DNA of 64,000 bases from an uncultured Alistipes sp. GTDB taxonomy: Bacteria; Bacteroidota; Bacteroidia; Bacteroidales; Rikenellaceae. Position 1 is the first letter of the stretch. Every line of letters starts with the position of its first letter. The stretch covers positions 31,487-95,486 of the forward strand of contig URRP01000003.1 in the NCBI GenBank assembly GCA_900550375.1, given 5' to 3'. Below, piece after piece: positions 17,080 through 26,600 of the stretch. The notes beneath the pieces are model-generated. The model was not told where the DNA came from and did not search any database. It saw nothing but the letters and a program-made list of their open reading frames with translations. The position numbers and the translations under genes were made by a program.

Positions 17080-18618
17080 ATGTTCGTCCGTACCGCAGCA
17101 GGAGCCATCGCAGGCATCGACGCCGTAACGGTCTCGGTCGAGGTGAACGTCGCCGCGGCAGGACAGCTGGGACTTTTTCTGGTCGGGCTGCCCGACAACG
17201 CCGTCAAGGAGAGCGAGCAGCGCATCCGTTCGGCTTTCGAAAACACGGGACTGCGGATGACGGGCAAGAAACTGGTGGTCAACCTCGCTCCGGCCGACCT
17301 GCGTAAGGAGGGAGCGGGCTTCGATCTGCCGATCGCCGTGGGCATTCTGGCCGCCACGGAGCAGGTGCCGGCCGAATCGCTCGACGGAACGATGCTGGCG
17401 GGCGAACTGTCGCTCGACGGGACGCTCAAACCGGTGCGCGGCGTACTCCCGATGGCCGTCAAAGCCCGCGAGGAGGGATTGCGGCGGTTGATCGTTCCAC
17501 ACGACAACGCCTGCGAAGCGGCCGTAGTCGAGGGGCTGGAGGTGATCGGCACAGCCTCGCTCGGCGAGGTCGTCGAGTACCTGCGCGGCGACCGGCAGAT
17601 CGCACCGGCGACGGCCGCGGCCGGCTTCACGGAGCAAACGGATCGATCCGCCGAAGATTTCGCCGACGTCAAGGGACAGGCGGCCGTCAAGCGGGCGCTG
17701 GAGATCGCTGCGGCAGGCGGCCACAACGTACTGATGATCGGCGCCCCGGGTTCAGGCAAGACGATGCTCGCCCGCCGTTTGCCCTCGATCCTTCCGCCGC
17801 TGACGCTGGAAGAGGCGCTCGAAACGACCAAAATCCACTCCGTCGCGGGCAAGATCGCAGCGCATCGGGGGCTGCTCGCCGAACGGCCTTTCCGCGCACC
17901 GCACCACCTCACGTCGCAGGTGGCCCTCATCGGCGGCGGACAGTCGCCCCAGCCGGGCGAGGTGTCGCTGGCACACAACGGCATCCTCTTTCTGGACGAG
18001 CTGCCCGAATTCGGCCGCAATGCGCTCGAAGTGCTCCGGCAGCCCTTGGAAGAGCGACGTATCACCATATCGCGGGCACGTTACAGCGTCGAGTATCCGG
18101 CCAACTTCACGCTGGTGGCAGCGATGAACCCCTGCCCGTGCGGCTACTACAATCATCCCACGCGCGAATGCACCTGCCCGCCGGGTACCGTGCACCGCTA
18201 TCTGGGACGCATCTCCGGTCCGCTGATGGATCGCATCGACCTGCACATCGAGGTGACGCCCGTGTCGATTCCAGAGATAACCTCCGGCGCGCGCGGCGAA
18301 TCGAGTGCTGCGATCCGCGAACGGGTCGTCCGCGCCCGCGAAGTGCAGCGCAAACGTTTTCAGGGCGTCGAAGGTGTGCATACCAATGCCATGATGACGA
18401 GCCGCATGGTACGCGAATACTGCCCGATCGACGCCGCAGCGCGCACGCTGCTCGAACGGGCCATGGAACGACTCAGCCTCTCGGCACGGGCCTACGACCG
18501 TATCCTGAAGGTGGCGCGCACAATCGCCGATCTGGCCGCCGAAGAGCGGATCGGCACGGCGCAGATCGCCGAAGCGATCGCCTGCCGCTCGCTCGACCGC
18601 GAGTCGTGGGGACGGTAA
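17080..18618 (+). CDS. YifB family Mg-chelatase-like AAA+ ATPase
   Basis: A 512-residue protein with an N-terminal Lon-protease-like ChlI fold (start MFVRTAAGAIAGIDA). A magnesium-chelatase AAA+ core has Walker A GAPGSGKTML and the segment LFLDELPEF, and a C-terminal Mg-chelatase domain follows. Also called ComM; in naturally transformable bacteria ComM is a branch-migration helicase for integrating taken-up DNA. Five bases separate it from dnaB. The start at 17080 removes an upstream extension that overlaps dnaB. Confidence 0.9.
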   Translation: MFVRTAAGAIAGIDAVTVSVEVNVAAAGQLGLFLVGLPDNAVKESEQRIRSAFENTGLRMTGKKLVVNLAPADLRKEGAGFDLPIAVGILAATEQVPAESLDGTMLAGELSLDGTLKPVRGVLPMAVKAREEGLRRLIVPHDNACEAAVVEGLEVIGTASLGEVVEYLRGDRQIAPATAAAGFTEQTDRSAEDFADVKGQAAVKRALEIAAAGGHNVLMIGAPGSGKTMLARRLPSILPPLTLEEALETTKIHSVAGKIAAHRGLLAERPFRAPHHLTSQVALIGGGQSPQPGEVSLAHNGILFLDELPEFGRNALEVLRQPLEERRITISRARYSVEYPANFTLVAAMNPCPCGYYNHPTRECTCPPGTVHRYLGRISGPLMDRIDLHIEVTPVSIPEITSGARGESSAAIRERVVRAREVQRKRFQGVEGVHTNAMMTSRMVREYCPIDAAARTLLERAMERLSLSARAYDRILKVARTIADLAAEERIGTAQIAEAIACRSLDRESWGR

Positions 18619-18654
18619 CCGAATGAAAAATTAAGAATTAAATATTAAATTCAG

Positions 18655-19755
18655 ATGAAACGGGTGATTCTTTCGGGCGGCGGCACGGGCGGCCATATCT
18701 ACCCTGCCGTAGCAGTGGCCGAAGCGCTGCAACGCCGCTACGGCGATGGGGTGGAGCTGCTCTTCGTCGGGGCCGAGGGCAAAATGGAGATGGAGAAGGT
18801 TCCGGCGCTGGGCTACCGCATCGTGGGGCTGCCGACAGCGGGGTTGCAACGGCGGTTCGCGCTGTCGAATCTGGCGCTGCCCTTCAAGGTATTCAAAAGC
18901 CTCGGCCGCGCACGGCGCACGATCCGCGAATTCGGCGCCGACGTCGTCGTCGGATTCGGCGGCTACGCTTCGGGACCGGTGCTATGGGCGGCGCAGCGGG
19001 CGGGCGTACCGACGCTCATTCAGGAGCAGAACTCCTACGCCGGACTGACGAACAAGATCCTCGCGCGCGGTGCGCGGCGCATCTGCGTGGCCTACGACGG
19101 CATGGAACGTTTCTTCCCCGCCGAGCGGATCGTGCGCACAGGCAACCCCCTGCGCGGACGCTTCGCACCGCCGACCGACACCGACCAGCTGGAGGGGCTG
19201 GCGGCTTTCGGGCTGGACGCCGCACGTCCCACGGTGCTCGTCGTGGGCGGTTCGCTGGGCTGCCGCACGCTCAACGAAACGATGAAGGCGTGGCTCATGC
19301 GGCAGGAGTTCCGGCCGCCGTTCCAAGTAATCTGGCAGACAGGCAAGTATTACGAGGCCGAGATGCGGCGCTTTCTGGAGGAGCATCCGGCCGAAGGCGT
19401 CTGGCAGGGAGCCTTCATCGACCGCATGGACCGCGCCTACGCCGCGGCCGACGTCGTGGTCTCGCGCAGCGGCGCCTGCTCCGTCTCGGAGCTGTGTCTG
19501 GTGGGCAAGCCGACGCTCTTCGTCCCTTCGCCTAACGTGGCCGAAGATCACCAGACCAAGAATGCGCAGGCGCTCGTCGAGAAGCAGGCGGCCGTAATGG
19601 TCGCCGACGCCGAGGCTCCCGCACGGGCGATGGAGACGGCGGGCGAACTGCTGGCCGACCCTGCGCGTCGCGCCCTGCTGAGCCGCAACATCGCCGCACT
19701 GGCCGTGCCCGATGCTGCGGAGCGAATCGTCAACGAAATCGAAAAAATCTGGTAA
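18655..19755 (+). CDS. murG: UDP-GlcNAc-undecaprenyl-P-P-MurNAc-pentapeptide GlcNAc transferase
   Basis: Adds GlcNAc to lipid I to form lipid II at the inner face of the membrane. The 366-residue GT28 enzyme has the N-terminal SGGGTGGHIYPA motif, the membrane-association loop GYASGPVLWAAQ and the acceptor-side segment IQEQNSYAG. The C-terminal donor-binding region reads VSRSGACSVSELCLVGKPTLFVPSPNVAEDHQ. It heads a tight block murG-murC-ftsQ (gaps of 2-3 nt). The preceding gene is yifB rather than ftsW. Confidence 0.96.
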   Translation: MKRVILSGGGTGGHIYPAVAVAEALQRRYGDGVELLFVGAEGKMEMEKVPALGYRIVGLPTAGLQRRFALSNLALPFKVFKSLGRARRTIREFGADVVVGFGGYASGPVLWAAQRAGVPTLIQEQNSYAGLTNKILARGARRICVAYDGMERFFPAERIVRTGNPLRGRFAPPTDTDQLEGLAAFGLDAARPTVLVVGGSLGCRTLNETMKAWLMRQEFRPPFQVIWQTGKYYEAEMRRFLEEHPAEGVWQGAFIDRMDRAYAAADVVVSRSGACSVSELCLVGKPTLFVPSPNVAEDHQTKNAQALVEKQAAVMVADAEAPARAMETAGELLADPARRALLSRNIAALAVPDAAERIVNEIEKIW

Positions 19756-19757
19756 GG

Positions 19758-21140
19758 ATGAATATACAACGCATCTATTTCATCGGCATCGGCGGCATCG
19801 GCATGAGTGCGCTGGCACGTTACTTTCTGCATGAAGGCCGTGAAGTGGCCGGTTACGACCGCACCCGTTCGGCACTGACCGAAGCGCTCGAAGCCGAAGG
19901 GGCCGCCGTCCACTACACGGACGACACGGCGGCCATTCCCGCCCCGTTCCGTGAGCGGGAGGGCACCGTGGTGGTCTACACCCCCGCCGTGCCCGCCGAC
20001 CACGCCGAGCTGGCGTGGTTCCGCAGCCGCGGCTTCACCGTCGAGAAGCGGTCGCAGATGCTGGGGCATCTCTCCGAGGGCAAATACGTGCTGGCCGTCG
20101 CCGGCACGCACGGCAAGACGACAACCTCGACGCTCATCGCATGGCTCAACCACGCCGTCGAAGGGACCGGCAGCGCCTTTCTGGGCGGTATTTCGAAGAA
20201 CTTCGGCAGCAATCTGGTGCTGGGCGACGGACCGCGTCTCGCGGTCGAGGCCGACGAGTTCGACCGTTCGTTCCTGCGCCTGCGGCCCGATGTGGCGGTC
20301 GTCACGGCCGTCGACGCCGATCATCTGGACATCTACGGCACGCACGAGGCCGTGAAGGAGGCCTTCGCGCAGTTCATCGAGCGCATCCGGCCAGACGGCG
20401 CGCTGATACTCAAGACGGGCGTCGATGTGGCGCTGCGCAACGACGCCATCGCGGTCTACCGCTATGCCTACGATACCCCTTGCGACTTCTACGCCCGCAA
20501 CGTGCGGCTCATCGAGGGCGGACACTACCGCTACGATCTGGTCACGCCCTCGGGTACGATCGCCGACTGCACGCTGGGTATTCCCGGCTGGATCAACGTC
20601 GAAAACGCCGTGGCAGCCGTAGCGGCGATGTGGTGCGCCGCCCGCGCCGAAGGGCGGACGCTCGACGAGGAGCGGCTGCGCTGCGCGCTGGCGGCTTTTA
20701 CGGGGGTCAAACGGCGCTTCGAATTCTATGTCAACACCCCGCGGCAGGTCTATATGGACGACTACGCCCACCATCCGCGCGAACTGGCCGCCACACTCAC
20801 CTCGGTACGGAAAATGTTCCCCGGCCGGCGTCTGACGGCGATCTTCCAGCCGCATCTCTATACCCGCACGCGCGACTTCTACCGCGAGTTCGCCGAAGCG
20901 TTGTCGCACGCCGACGAGGCGGTGCTGCTGCCGATCTATCCGGCGCGCGAGAAGCCGATCGAGGGGATCGTCTCCGAGATCATCGCCGAACGGGTCGCCG
21001 TTCCGTGCCGCATCGTGGAACGCGAAACGCTGGCGACGACCCTCGAAAAGATGGATACCGACGTGGTCGTGAGTTTCGGAGCGGGCAATATCGACGCCTG
21101 CTGCGAAGCGTTGGCCGAGGTCCTGCGCAAAAAAGCCTGA
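19758..21140 (+). CDS. murC: UDP-N-acetylmuramate-L-alanine ligase
   Basis: ATP-dependent ligation of L-Ala to UDP-MurNAc, the first amino-acid step of peptidoglycan. The 460-residue protein starts with a Rossmann segment (IYFIGIGGIGMSALARYF). It has the Mur ligase P-loop AGTHGKTTT (about 116-123), the conserved VEADEFDRSF, and the C-terminal motif YDDYAHHPRE. Start codon is 2 nt after murG stops; the stop is 3 nt before ftsQ. Confidence 0.97.
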   Translation: MNIQRIYFIGIGGIGMSALARYFLHEGREVAGYDRTRSALTEALEAEGAAVHYTDDTAAIPAPFREREGTVVVYTPAVPADHAELAWFRSRGFTVEKRSQMLGHLSEGKYVLAVAGTHGKTTTSTLIAWLNHAVEGTGSAFLGGISKNFGSNLVLGDGPRLAVEADEFDRSFLRLRPDVAVVTAVDADHLDIYGTHEAVKEAFAQFIERIRPDGALILKTGVDVALRNDAIAVYRYAYDTPCDFYARNVRLIEGGHYRYDLVTPSGTIADCTLGIPGWINVENAVAAVAAMWCAARAEGRTLDEERLRCALAAFTGVKRRFEFYVNTPRQVYMDDYAHHPRELAATLTSVRKMFPGRRLTAIFQPHLYTRTRDFYREFAEALSHADEAVLLPIYPAREKPIEGIVSEIIAERVAVPCRIVERETLATTLEKMDTDVVVSFGAGNIDACCEALAEVLRKKA

Positions 21141-21143
21141 CCC

Positions 21144-22238
21144 ATGCCCAGACCGCTGCGATATATGCTTGTCGGGCTGCTGTGGGCCGCCGTAATCGGG
21201 TACATCGTCTGCTCGGCGGCGCGGGTGCGTGTCCACCGGCGGCAGCTCGTCGTGCAGCGGCTCGAAATCGAGATCGCCGACAGCTCCTCGCACGGGCAGC
21301 TCGTCACAGGAGGCATGGTGCGGCAGTGGCTCGCCCGCAGCGGAATGAAAACCGTCGGCGCAGCGGCGCGCGAAGTCGATCTACGAGCCATCGAAGCGTT
21401 GATCCTGCGTAACGGATTCGTTGCCGACGCCACTGTCTCGATCGATTACGGCGGCGTGCTGCATATCACGGTCAACCAGCGCCGGCCCATCGTGCGGCTG
21501 CTTTTCGACGGCTGCAACGCCTATGCGACCGAAGAGGGCTATCTCTTTGCCGCGCCGCAGTCGTCGGCGCTCTACGTCCCCGTGATGACAGGCTCCTACG
21601 CCCCGCCCGTTCCGGCCTCCTACACGGGATCGGTGACGGACTACGCTGCCGCCGAGATCGCGGCGGCGAAGAGCCGCATCGCCGAGATCGAACGCGAAAA
21701 ATACCCCCTTTACCGCTCCGAACGCGAGAACGACGAGAACATCAAGGCGCTGCGGCGTATGACGATCAAAAAAGGTTGGTTAGAACGCTCCGAAAACTTC
21801 GATCGGCGTGTGAAGGAGCTGCGTGAAAAAAAGGCCCAGCTGCGCCGCAAATACCGTTATACGGCGCGGGTCTTGCAGGAGCGTATCGATAAAATCTCCG
21901 CCCGTCAGGCGGCCGAAATGGAAAAACAAAAAAAGTTACGGAAAAACTGCGAAGATTTCCTTAAACTGCTTAACTTTGTGGTGCTCGTCGAAAAGGACGA
22001 TTTCTGGCGATCGGAGATCGTCCAGATCGTCGTGGCAAAAGGCCCGGGAGGAGCGCCCGAGATCGAACTGGTCCCCCGCACAGGTAGCCATACGGTGATC
22101 TTCGGCAGCCCCGACGACGCGGAGGAGAAACTCGCGAAACTGCTGACGTTCTACCGCTGCGGATTGCGGAACATCGGATGGGAAGCGTACCGCACGATCA
22201 ACGTCAAATACAAGGAACAAGTGGTGTGCACAAAATAG
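21144..22238 (+). CDS. ftsQ: Cell division protein FtsQ, with coiled-coil insertion
   Basis: Bitopic divisome protein linking FtsZ/FtsA to septal wall synthesis. Residues 7-25 form the single membrane helix; the POTRA-like domain follows (about 33-110, ending VSIDYGGVLHITVNQRRP). The beta-domain is interrupted at about residues 165-271 by a highly charged Lys/Glu/Arg-rich helical stretch that probably forms a coiled coil. Recognisable beta-domain sequence resumes at NFVVLVEKDDFWRSEI. At 364 residues it is about 100 longer than usual. Identity rests partly on position between murC and ftsA. Confidence 0.88.
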   Translation: MPRPLRYMLVGLLWAAVIGYIVCSAARVRVHRRQLVVQRLEIEIADSSSHGQLVTGGMVRQWLARSGMKTVGAAAREVDLRAIEALILRNGFVADATVSIDYGGVLHITVNQRRPIVRLLFDGCNAYATEEGYLFAAPQSSALYVPVMTGSYAPPVPASYTGSVTDYAAAEIAAAKSRIAEIEREKYPLYRSERENDENIKALRRMTIKKGWLERSENFDRRVKELREKKAQLRRKYRYTARVLQERIDKISARQAAEMEKQKKLRKNCEDFLKLLNFVVLVEKDDFWRSEIVQIVVAKGPGGAPEIELVPRTGSHTVIFGSPDDAEEKLAKLLTFYRCGLRNIGWEAYRTINVKYKEQVVCTK

Positions 22239-22310
22239 GGCGTTTGCGAGCGAGCGGCAACGAAAAACCGCCCGCAGTGCAAACACCCGCTGAAAACAAA
22301 GCTGAGAAAC

Positions 22311-23792
22311 GTGGAGAAGAAGAATTACATCGTCGCAATCGATCTGGGATCGTCGAACGTCGTGGTGGCCGTCGCCGAACGCGACGCCGAGGAGCGTCTG
22401 GCCATCCGCAGCATCGTCTCGAAACCTTCGCAGGGAGTGAAGGCGGGCATGATTACGAATATCGAGCAGGTGAGCAATTCCATCAAGGAGGCCGTAGAGG
22501 CTGTCGGCGAGGAGCTGGGCATCCGCATCACCGAAGCCTATACCGGCATCTCGGGCGAATTCGTGCGCTGTGCCCGTCATACCGATCATGTCTTCACCTC
22601 CGATCCGCAGAACGGCGTGAACCGCGCCGACGTGGAGGCGTTGTTCGACCGTATGCGCAACGTGCAGGCGCCCGACGACGAGACCATCATGGAGCGTATC
22701 CCGCAAAATTACCTCGTGGACGAAAATCAGGAGGTGGCCGACCCGGTCGGTTCGTTCGGCAAGCGGCTCGCTTCGACCTTCAACTTCATCCTCGCGGCCA
22801 AAACTCCGATCGAACGGCTCAATCTGGCGTTGCGCCGGCTGGGCATCCGCTCGCTGGGAATGTATGCCAATGCACTGGTGACGGGCGCCGCCGTTCTCTC
22901 GCCGGACGAGAAGGAGGAGGGTGCGGCCGTGGTCAATATCGGCGGCGGCGTAACCGACGTAGCGGTCTACTATCGTAACGTGCCGCGCTATATCGCCACC
23001 ATCCCGATGGGAGCGGGGGCCATCAACAACGATATCCGCACACTGGGGATTCTGGAGCGCCACGTGGACAGCCTCAAGCGCAAATTCGGTTCGGCGGTGG
23101 CCGAGCTGGCGCCCGAGAACAAGATGGTGAGCGTCAAAGGCCGCACGGCCAAGGAGACCAAGGAGATTCTGCTGCGCAATCTGGCCGTGGTGATCGAATC
23201 GCGCGCCCGCGATATCGCGGAGTACGTCGCGCAGGAGATCCGGGATTCGGGATTCGGCGACAAGCTGGCCTACGGCATCGTGCTGACGGGCGGCTCGGCG
23301 CAGCTGCAACATATCGACGAACTGTTCCGCCGTGTGACGGGCATGGAAGTACGCATCGGCACGGCCGAAGAGGTCGTCGACGAAGCGTCGAAAGCGTGCG
23401 CCGCCTCGCCGGCCTACTCGACGGCGATCGGACTGCTGCTCAGCGGCGCCTCCCACGGTGACTGCGCCGTGGCAGACGTTCCGCGGCAAGCGGCCGCAGC
23501 GCAGCCTGCGGGGCCGACGATCCCGCGCGCAACGCCCTACTCCGGCATCGGGAAACCGGCCGCAGGCGCTGCGACGCAAACGCCCTACCCACCGCGGCCT
23601 GCTGTTGCTCCGGCTCCTGCTGCCCCCGCGGCAAACGCCGCAACGGAGGATACGGCTGCGCCTCAAGCAGCGGCAACCGATGCGCCGGAGACCCCGCACC
23701 GTCCCAAACGAGGGCTGCTCGACAAGCTCAAGCAGTCGCTCGGCACCCGTCTGGACGATTTCTTCACGGGATCGGAGGACGAAGAGATTTAA
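22311..23792 (+). CDS. ftsA: Cell division protein FtsA
   Basis: Actin-like ATPase that anchors FtsZ to the membrane. The 493-residue protein starts MEKKNYIVAIDLGSSNVVVAVAE (phosphate-1 motif) and has the IGGGVTDVAVYYRN phosphate-2 and TGGSAQLQHIDEL adenosine motifs. An Ala/Pro-rich low-complexity linker (about 385-475) leads to a C-terminal amphipathic helix (GLLDKLKQSLGTRLDDFF), the expected membrane-targeting sequence. Translation begins at GTG (22311), the only start that gives the complete first strand. Confidence 0.95.
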   Translation: MEKKNYIVAIDLGSSNVVVAVAERDAEERLAIRSIVSKPSQGVKAGMITNIEQVSNSIKEAVEAVGEELGIRITEAYTGISGEFVRCARHTDHVFTSDPQNGVNRADVEALFDRMRNVQAPDDETIMERIPQNYLVDENQEVADPVGSFGKRLASTFNFILAAKTPIERLNLALRRLGIRSLGMYANALVTGAAVLSPDEKEEGAAVVNIGGGVTDVAVYYRNVPRYIATIPMGAGAINNDIRTLGILERHVDSLKRKFGSAVAELAPENKMVSVKGRTAKETKEILLRNLAVVIESRARDIAEYVAQEIRDSGFGDKLAYGIVLTGGSAQLQHIDELFRRVTGMEVRIGTAEEVVDEASKACAASPAYSTAIGLLLSGASHGDCAVADVPRQAAAAQPAGPTIPRATPYSGIGKPAAGAATQTPYPPRPAVAPAPAAPAANAATEDTAAPQAAATDAPETPHRPKRGLLDKLKQSLGTRLDDFFTGSEDEEI

Positions 23793-23914
23793 GTCGCCCG
23801 ACGACGGCGGAGGAGCAGAAGAGAAGAGCGGCGAGAGTCGAAACGAGGATCGGGAAATCGCGTTTTCGGCAGATTACCGAGACGAACGCCCGAGGAAAAA
23901 GAGTTTAAGGAATT

Positions 23915-25228
23915 ATGAGTGACGATCTGATGAACGAAATTGCTGCGGCAAAAGATAAATCTTCGATAATCATGGTGGTAGGCGTCGGCGGTGCAGGCGG
24001 CAACGCCGTGAATCATATGTGGAATCTCGGCATCAAGGATGTCGGGTTCATGGTCTGCAACACCGACGCGCAGGCGCTGGAAAACAGTCCTGTCGAGGAG
24101 AAGGTACAGCTGGGCCGCGAAGGACTCGGCGCGGGCAACGACCCCGAAAACGGACGCAAGGCGGCCATCGAGTCGCTCGACGACATCCGCCGCAGACTCG
24201 AAGCGGCCGGCACGCGGATGATCTTCGTGACGGCAGGCATGGGCGGCGGCACGGGAACGGGCGCTTCGCCCGTGATCGCCAAGCTGGCGCACGAAATGGG
24301 CCTTCTCACCGTCGGCATCGTCACCTCGCCGCTGGCCGTCGAGGGGAAGATCCGCTACGAACAGGCGTTTCGGGGCATCGACGAGCTGAGCCGCAACGTC
24401 GACTCGCTGCTGGTCATCAACAACGAGAACATCGTCGAGATGTACGGCCGTCTCTCGCTCAAACAGGCGTTCGGCAAGGCCGACGACATTCTCGCATCGG
24501 CGGCCAAGGGCATCGCCGAGATCATCACCGTCGAGAGCGACATGGTCAATGTCGACTTCGCCGACGTGTCGAAGGTGATGCGCGACAGCGGCCGCGCCCA
24601 TATGTCGGTAGCTACGGCCGAAGGCGAACACCGCGCCACGGAGGTAGCTCGTGCGTCGCTCGAATCGCCGCTGCTGGACCATACGCTGATCTCGGGCGCA
24701 AAGAACATCCTGCTGAACATCTCGACCTCCGATGCCGATTCGCTGGCGCTGGACGAGGTGATGGAGATCCTGAAATACATCCAGTCGCACGCCAGCGTAC
24801 AGGCTCCCGACGGCACGGTGCACGACGCCAACATCATCTGGGGCACGAGCGTCAAGCCGCAGCTGGGACGGCGCATCGAACTGGTCGTCGTGGCGACGGG
24901 ATTCGACGGCACTGCGGCCGAACGTTCCGTAAAACCGACCCTTTCGCCCGTCGAAACCATCGCCGTGCAGCCCCGCGAAGAGAATACGGTGCTCGAACCG
25001 ATCAAACCGCGTCCCGTGCCGACGCTGCGTCCCATGACACAGGTGATGCTGGGCGACCGGCCGACGCGTTACAAGAATATCGACGCACAGCTCGCCGTGC
25101 CGGCCTACCGCACGCGCAAAGCCGAGTTGGTCGTCGAGACCTCGGGCAGCCGCAAGGAGGTGCTCAAGGAGGAGAATGATGCCGCCGCGAAGCCCGTAGA
25201 GGAGAAGGGCGGTTCGCTCTTCGACTGA
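23915..25228 (+). CDS. ftsZ: Cell division GTPase FtsZ
   Basis: Tubulin-like GTPase that forms the Z ring. The 437-residue protein has VGVGGAGGNAVNHM near the N-terminus. The tubulin signature GMGGGTGTGASPVIA is near residue 110, and the T7 loop reads NVDFADVSKVM. A variable linker from about residue 330 leads to the C-terminal tail PTRYKNIDAQLAVPAYRTRK, the likely FtsA-binding peptide, then a further acidic tail ending GGSLFD. The 122-bp gap after ftsA has no obvious independent promoter. Confidence 0.97.
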   Translation: MSDDLMNEIAAAKDKSSIIMVVGVGGAGGNAVNHMWNLGIKDVGFMVCNTDAQALENSPVEEKVQLGREGLGAGNDPENGRKAAIESLDDIRRRLEAAGTRMIFVTAGMGGGTGTGASPVIAKLAHEMGLLTVGIVTSPLAVEGKIRYEQAFRGIDELSRNVDSLLVINNENIVEMYGRLSLKQAFGKADDILASAAKGIAEIITVESDMVNVDFADVSKVMRDSGRAHMSVATAEGEHRATEVARASLESPLLDHTLISGAKNILLNISTSDADSLALDEVMEILKYIQSHASVQAPDGTVHDANIIWGTSVKPQLGRRIELVVVATGFDGTAAERSVKPTLSPVETIAVQPREENTVLEPIKPRPVPTLRPMTQVMLGDRPTRYKNIDAQLAVPAYRTRKAELVVETSGSRKEVLKEENDAAAKPVEEKGGSLFD

Positions 25229-25264
25229 TCGCCGGCAAGCAGTATAAAACGAAAATAGACGAAT

Positions 25265-26551
25265 TTGGAAGGTAGTCTGGTTACACTCAACCCCGTAGAC
25301 ATCGGTCTACTCCTCCCGGGAGCCATTACAGCGTGCCTGTTGGTGGTCTCGGCCCTCGTTTCGGGCGCCGAGACTTCGTTCTTTTCGCTTACGCCGCACG
25401 ATATTCGGCAAATCAAGAAGCATCCCGAGAAATCGTCGAACGATGCGATTCTGCAACTGCTCGGCAACGTCGATCAGCTGCTGGCGACGATTCTGGTGGT
25501 CAACAATCTGGTGAATATCTGCATCGTCATTCTGGCTGCACGCATCATCGACACGCTCTTCACGTTCGGATCGGTCGGGATGCAGTTCCTTTTCGAATCG
25601 GTCATCGCCACCTTCCTGCTGCTGCTCTTCGGTGAGATCATCCCCAAGGTGCTGGCACAGAGCCGTCCGCTGCGATTCGCCCGTACGGTGGCGCGCCCCA
25701 TTCTGATACTGCGCTGGCTGATGCGCCCCTTCTCCTATATCCTGATCCGCACGAGCAGCACCATCAGCGAGCACGCCGGCCGCAAAAATGAAATTTCGCT
25801 CGACGAACTGGCCGATGCCGTCGATATGGCCGCCACCTCGTCGGCCGAGGAACACAACATGCTCTCGGGAATCGTCAAATTCGTCAACACCGAGGTACAG
25901 GAGATCATGAAACCCCGCGTGGATGTGGTTGCCGTCGGAATCGGCGACAACTACCTGAGCGTCAAGGAGCGGATCATCGCTTCGGGCTTTTCGCGCATTC
26001 CGGTCTACGACGAGGATCTGGACAACATCAAGGGGATCCTCTACGTGAAGGATCTGCTGCCCTACATCAACAACGGCGACGAATTCGGCTGGCAGCAGTT
26101 GTTGCGCAAGGCCTACTTCGTACCCGAGCACAAGAAGATCAACGACCTGTTGGAAGAGTTCCAGTCGAACAAGGTGCACATGGCCGTCGTGGTCGATGAA
26201 TACGGCTCGACGCAGGGCATCGTCTCGCTCGAAGATATTCTCGAAGAGATCGTAGGTGAAATCTCGGACGAGAGCGACGCCGTCGAGAGCGCCTACACCC
26301 AGCTCGACGACCGCAACTACCTCTTCGACGGCAAGACCCACATCGGCGATTTCGAACGTATCCTGCAACTTCCCGAGAACACGTTCGCCGACGTCAAGGG
26401 CGAAGCCGAGACGCTCGCGGGGCTGATGCTCGAAATCAGACGCGACTTTCTGAAGAAGGGCGATGCCATCACGACGCACGACCTCCGTTTCACGGCCCAT
26501 ACCATCGAAGGCCGCCGCATCGAGAAGGTGCAGGTGACCCTTCCCGAATAA
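25265..26551 (+). CDS. gldE: GldE-like CNNM/CorC family membrane protein
   Basis: A 428-residue protein with an N-terminal DUF21/CNNM membrane domain (three to four helices, residues 10-160). Two CBS domains follow (IMKPRVDVVAV ... MAVVVDEYGSTQGIVSLEDILEEIVGEI). A C-terminal CorC/HlyC transporter-associated domain ends the protein. In Bacteroidota this architecture next to ftsZ or a phosphopantetheinyl transferase is usually named GldE, although most carriers do not glide. No ATG is available before the first membrane helix, so TTG at 25265 is the probable start. Function may be cation export rather than motility. Confidence 0.82.
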   Translation: MEGSLVTLNPVDIGLLLPGAITACLLVVSALVSGAETSFFSLTPHDIRQIKKHPEKSSNDAILQLLGNVDQLLATILVVNNLVNICIVILAARIIDTLFTFGSVGMQFLFESVIATFLLLLFGEIIPKVLAQSRPLRFARTVARPILILRWLMRPFSYILIRTSSTISEHAGRKNEISLDELADAVDMAATSSAEEHNMLSGIVKFVNTEVQEIMKPRVDVVAVGIGDNYLSVKERIIASGFSRIPVYDEDLDNIKGILYVKDLLPYINNGDEFGWQQLLRKAYFVPEHKKINDLLEEFQSNKVHMAVVVDEYGSTQGIVSLEDILEEIVGEISDESDAVESAYTQLDDRNYLFDGKTHIGDFERILQLPENTFADVKGEAETLAGLMLEIRRDFLKKGDAITTHDLRFTAHTIEGRRIEKVQVTLPE

Positions 26552-26600
26552 CCAACCGGCCGCACGCCGGAACTGCCGAACCGATTCAATCCCTCAAGAG

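Noticed and set aside
15507..18068. 853-codon antisense ORF opposite dnaB and yifB
   Set aside because: Shadow of conserved genes on the other strand; composition is not protein-like.
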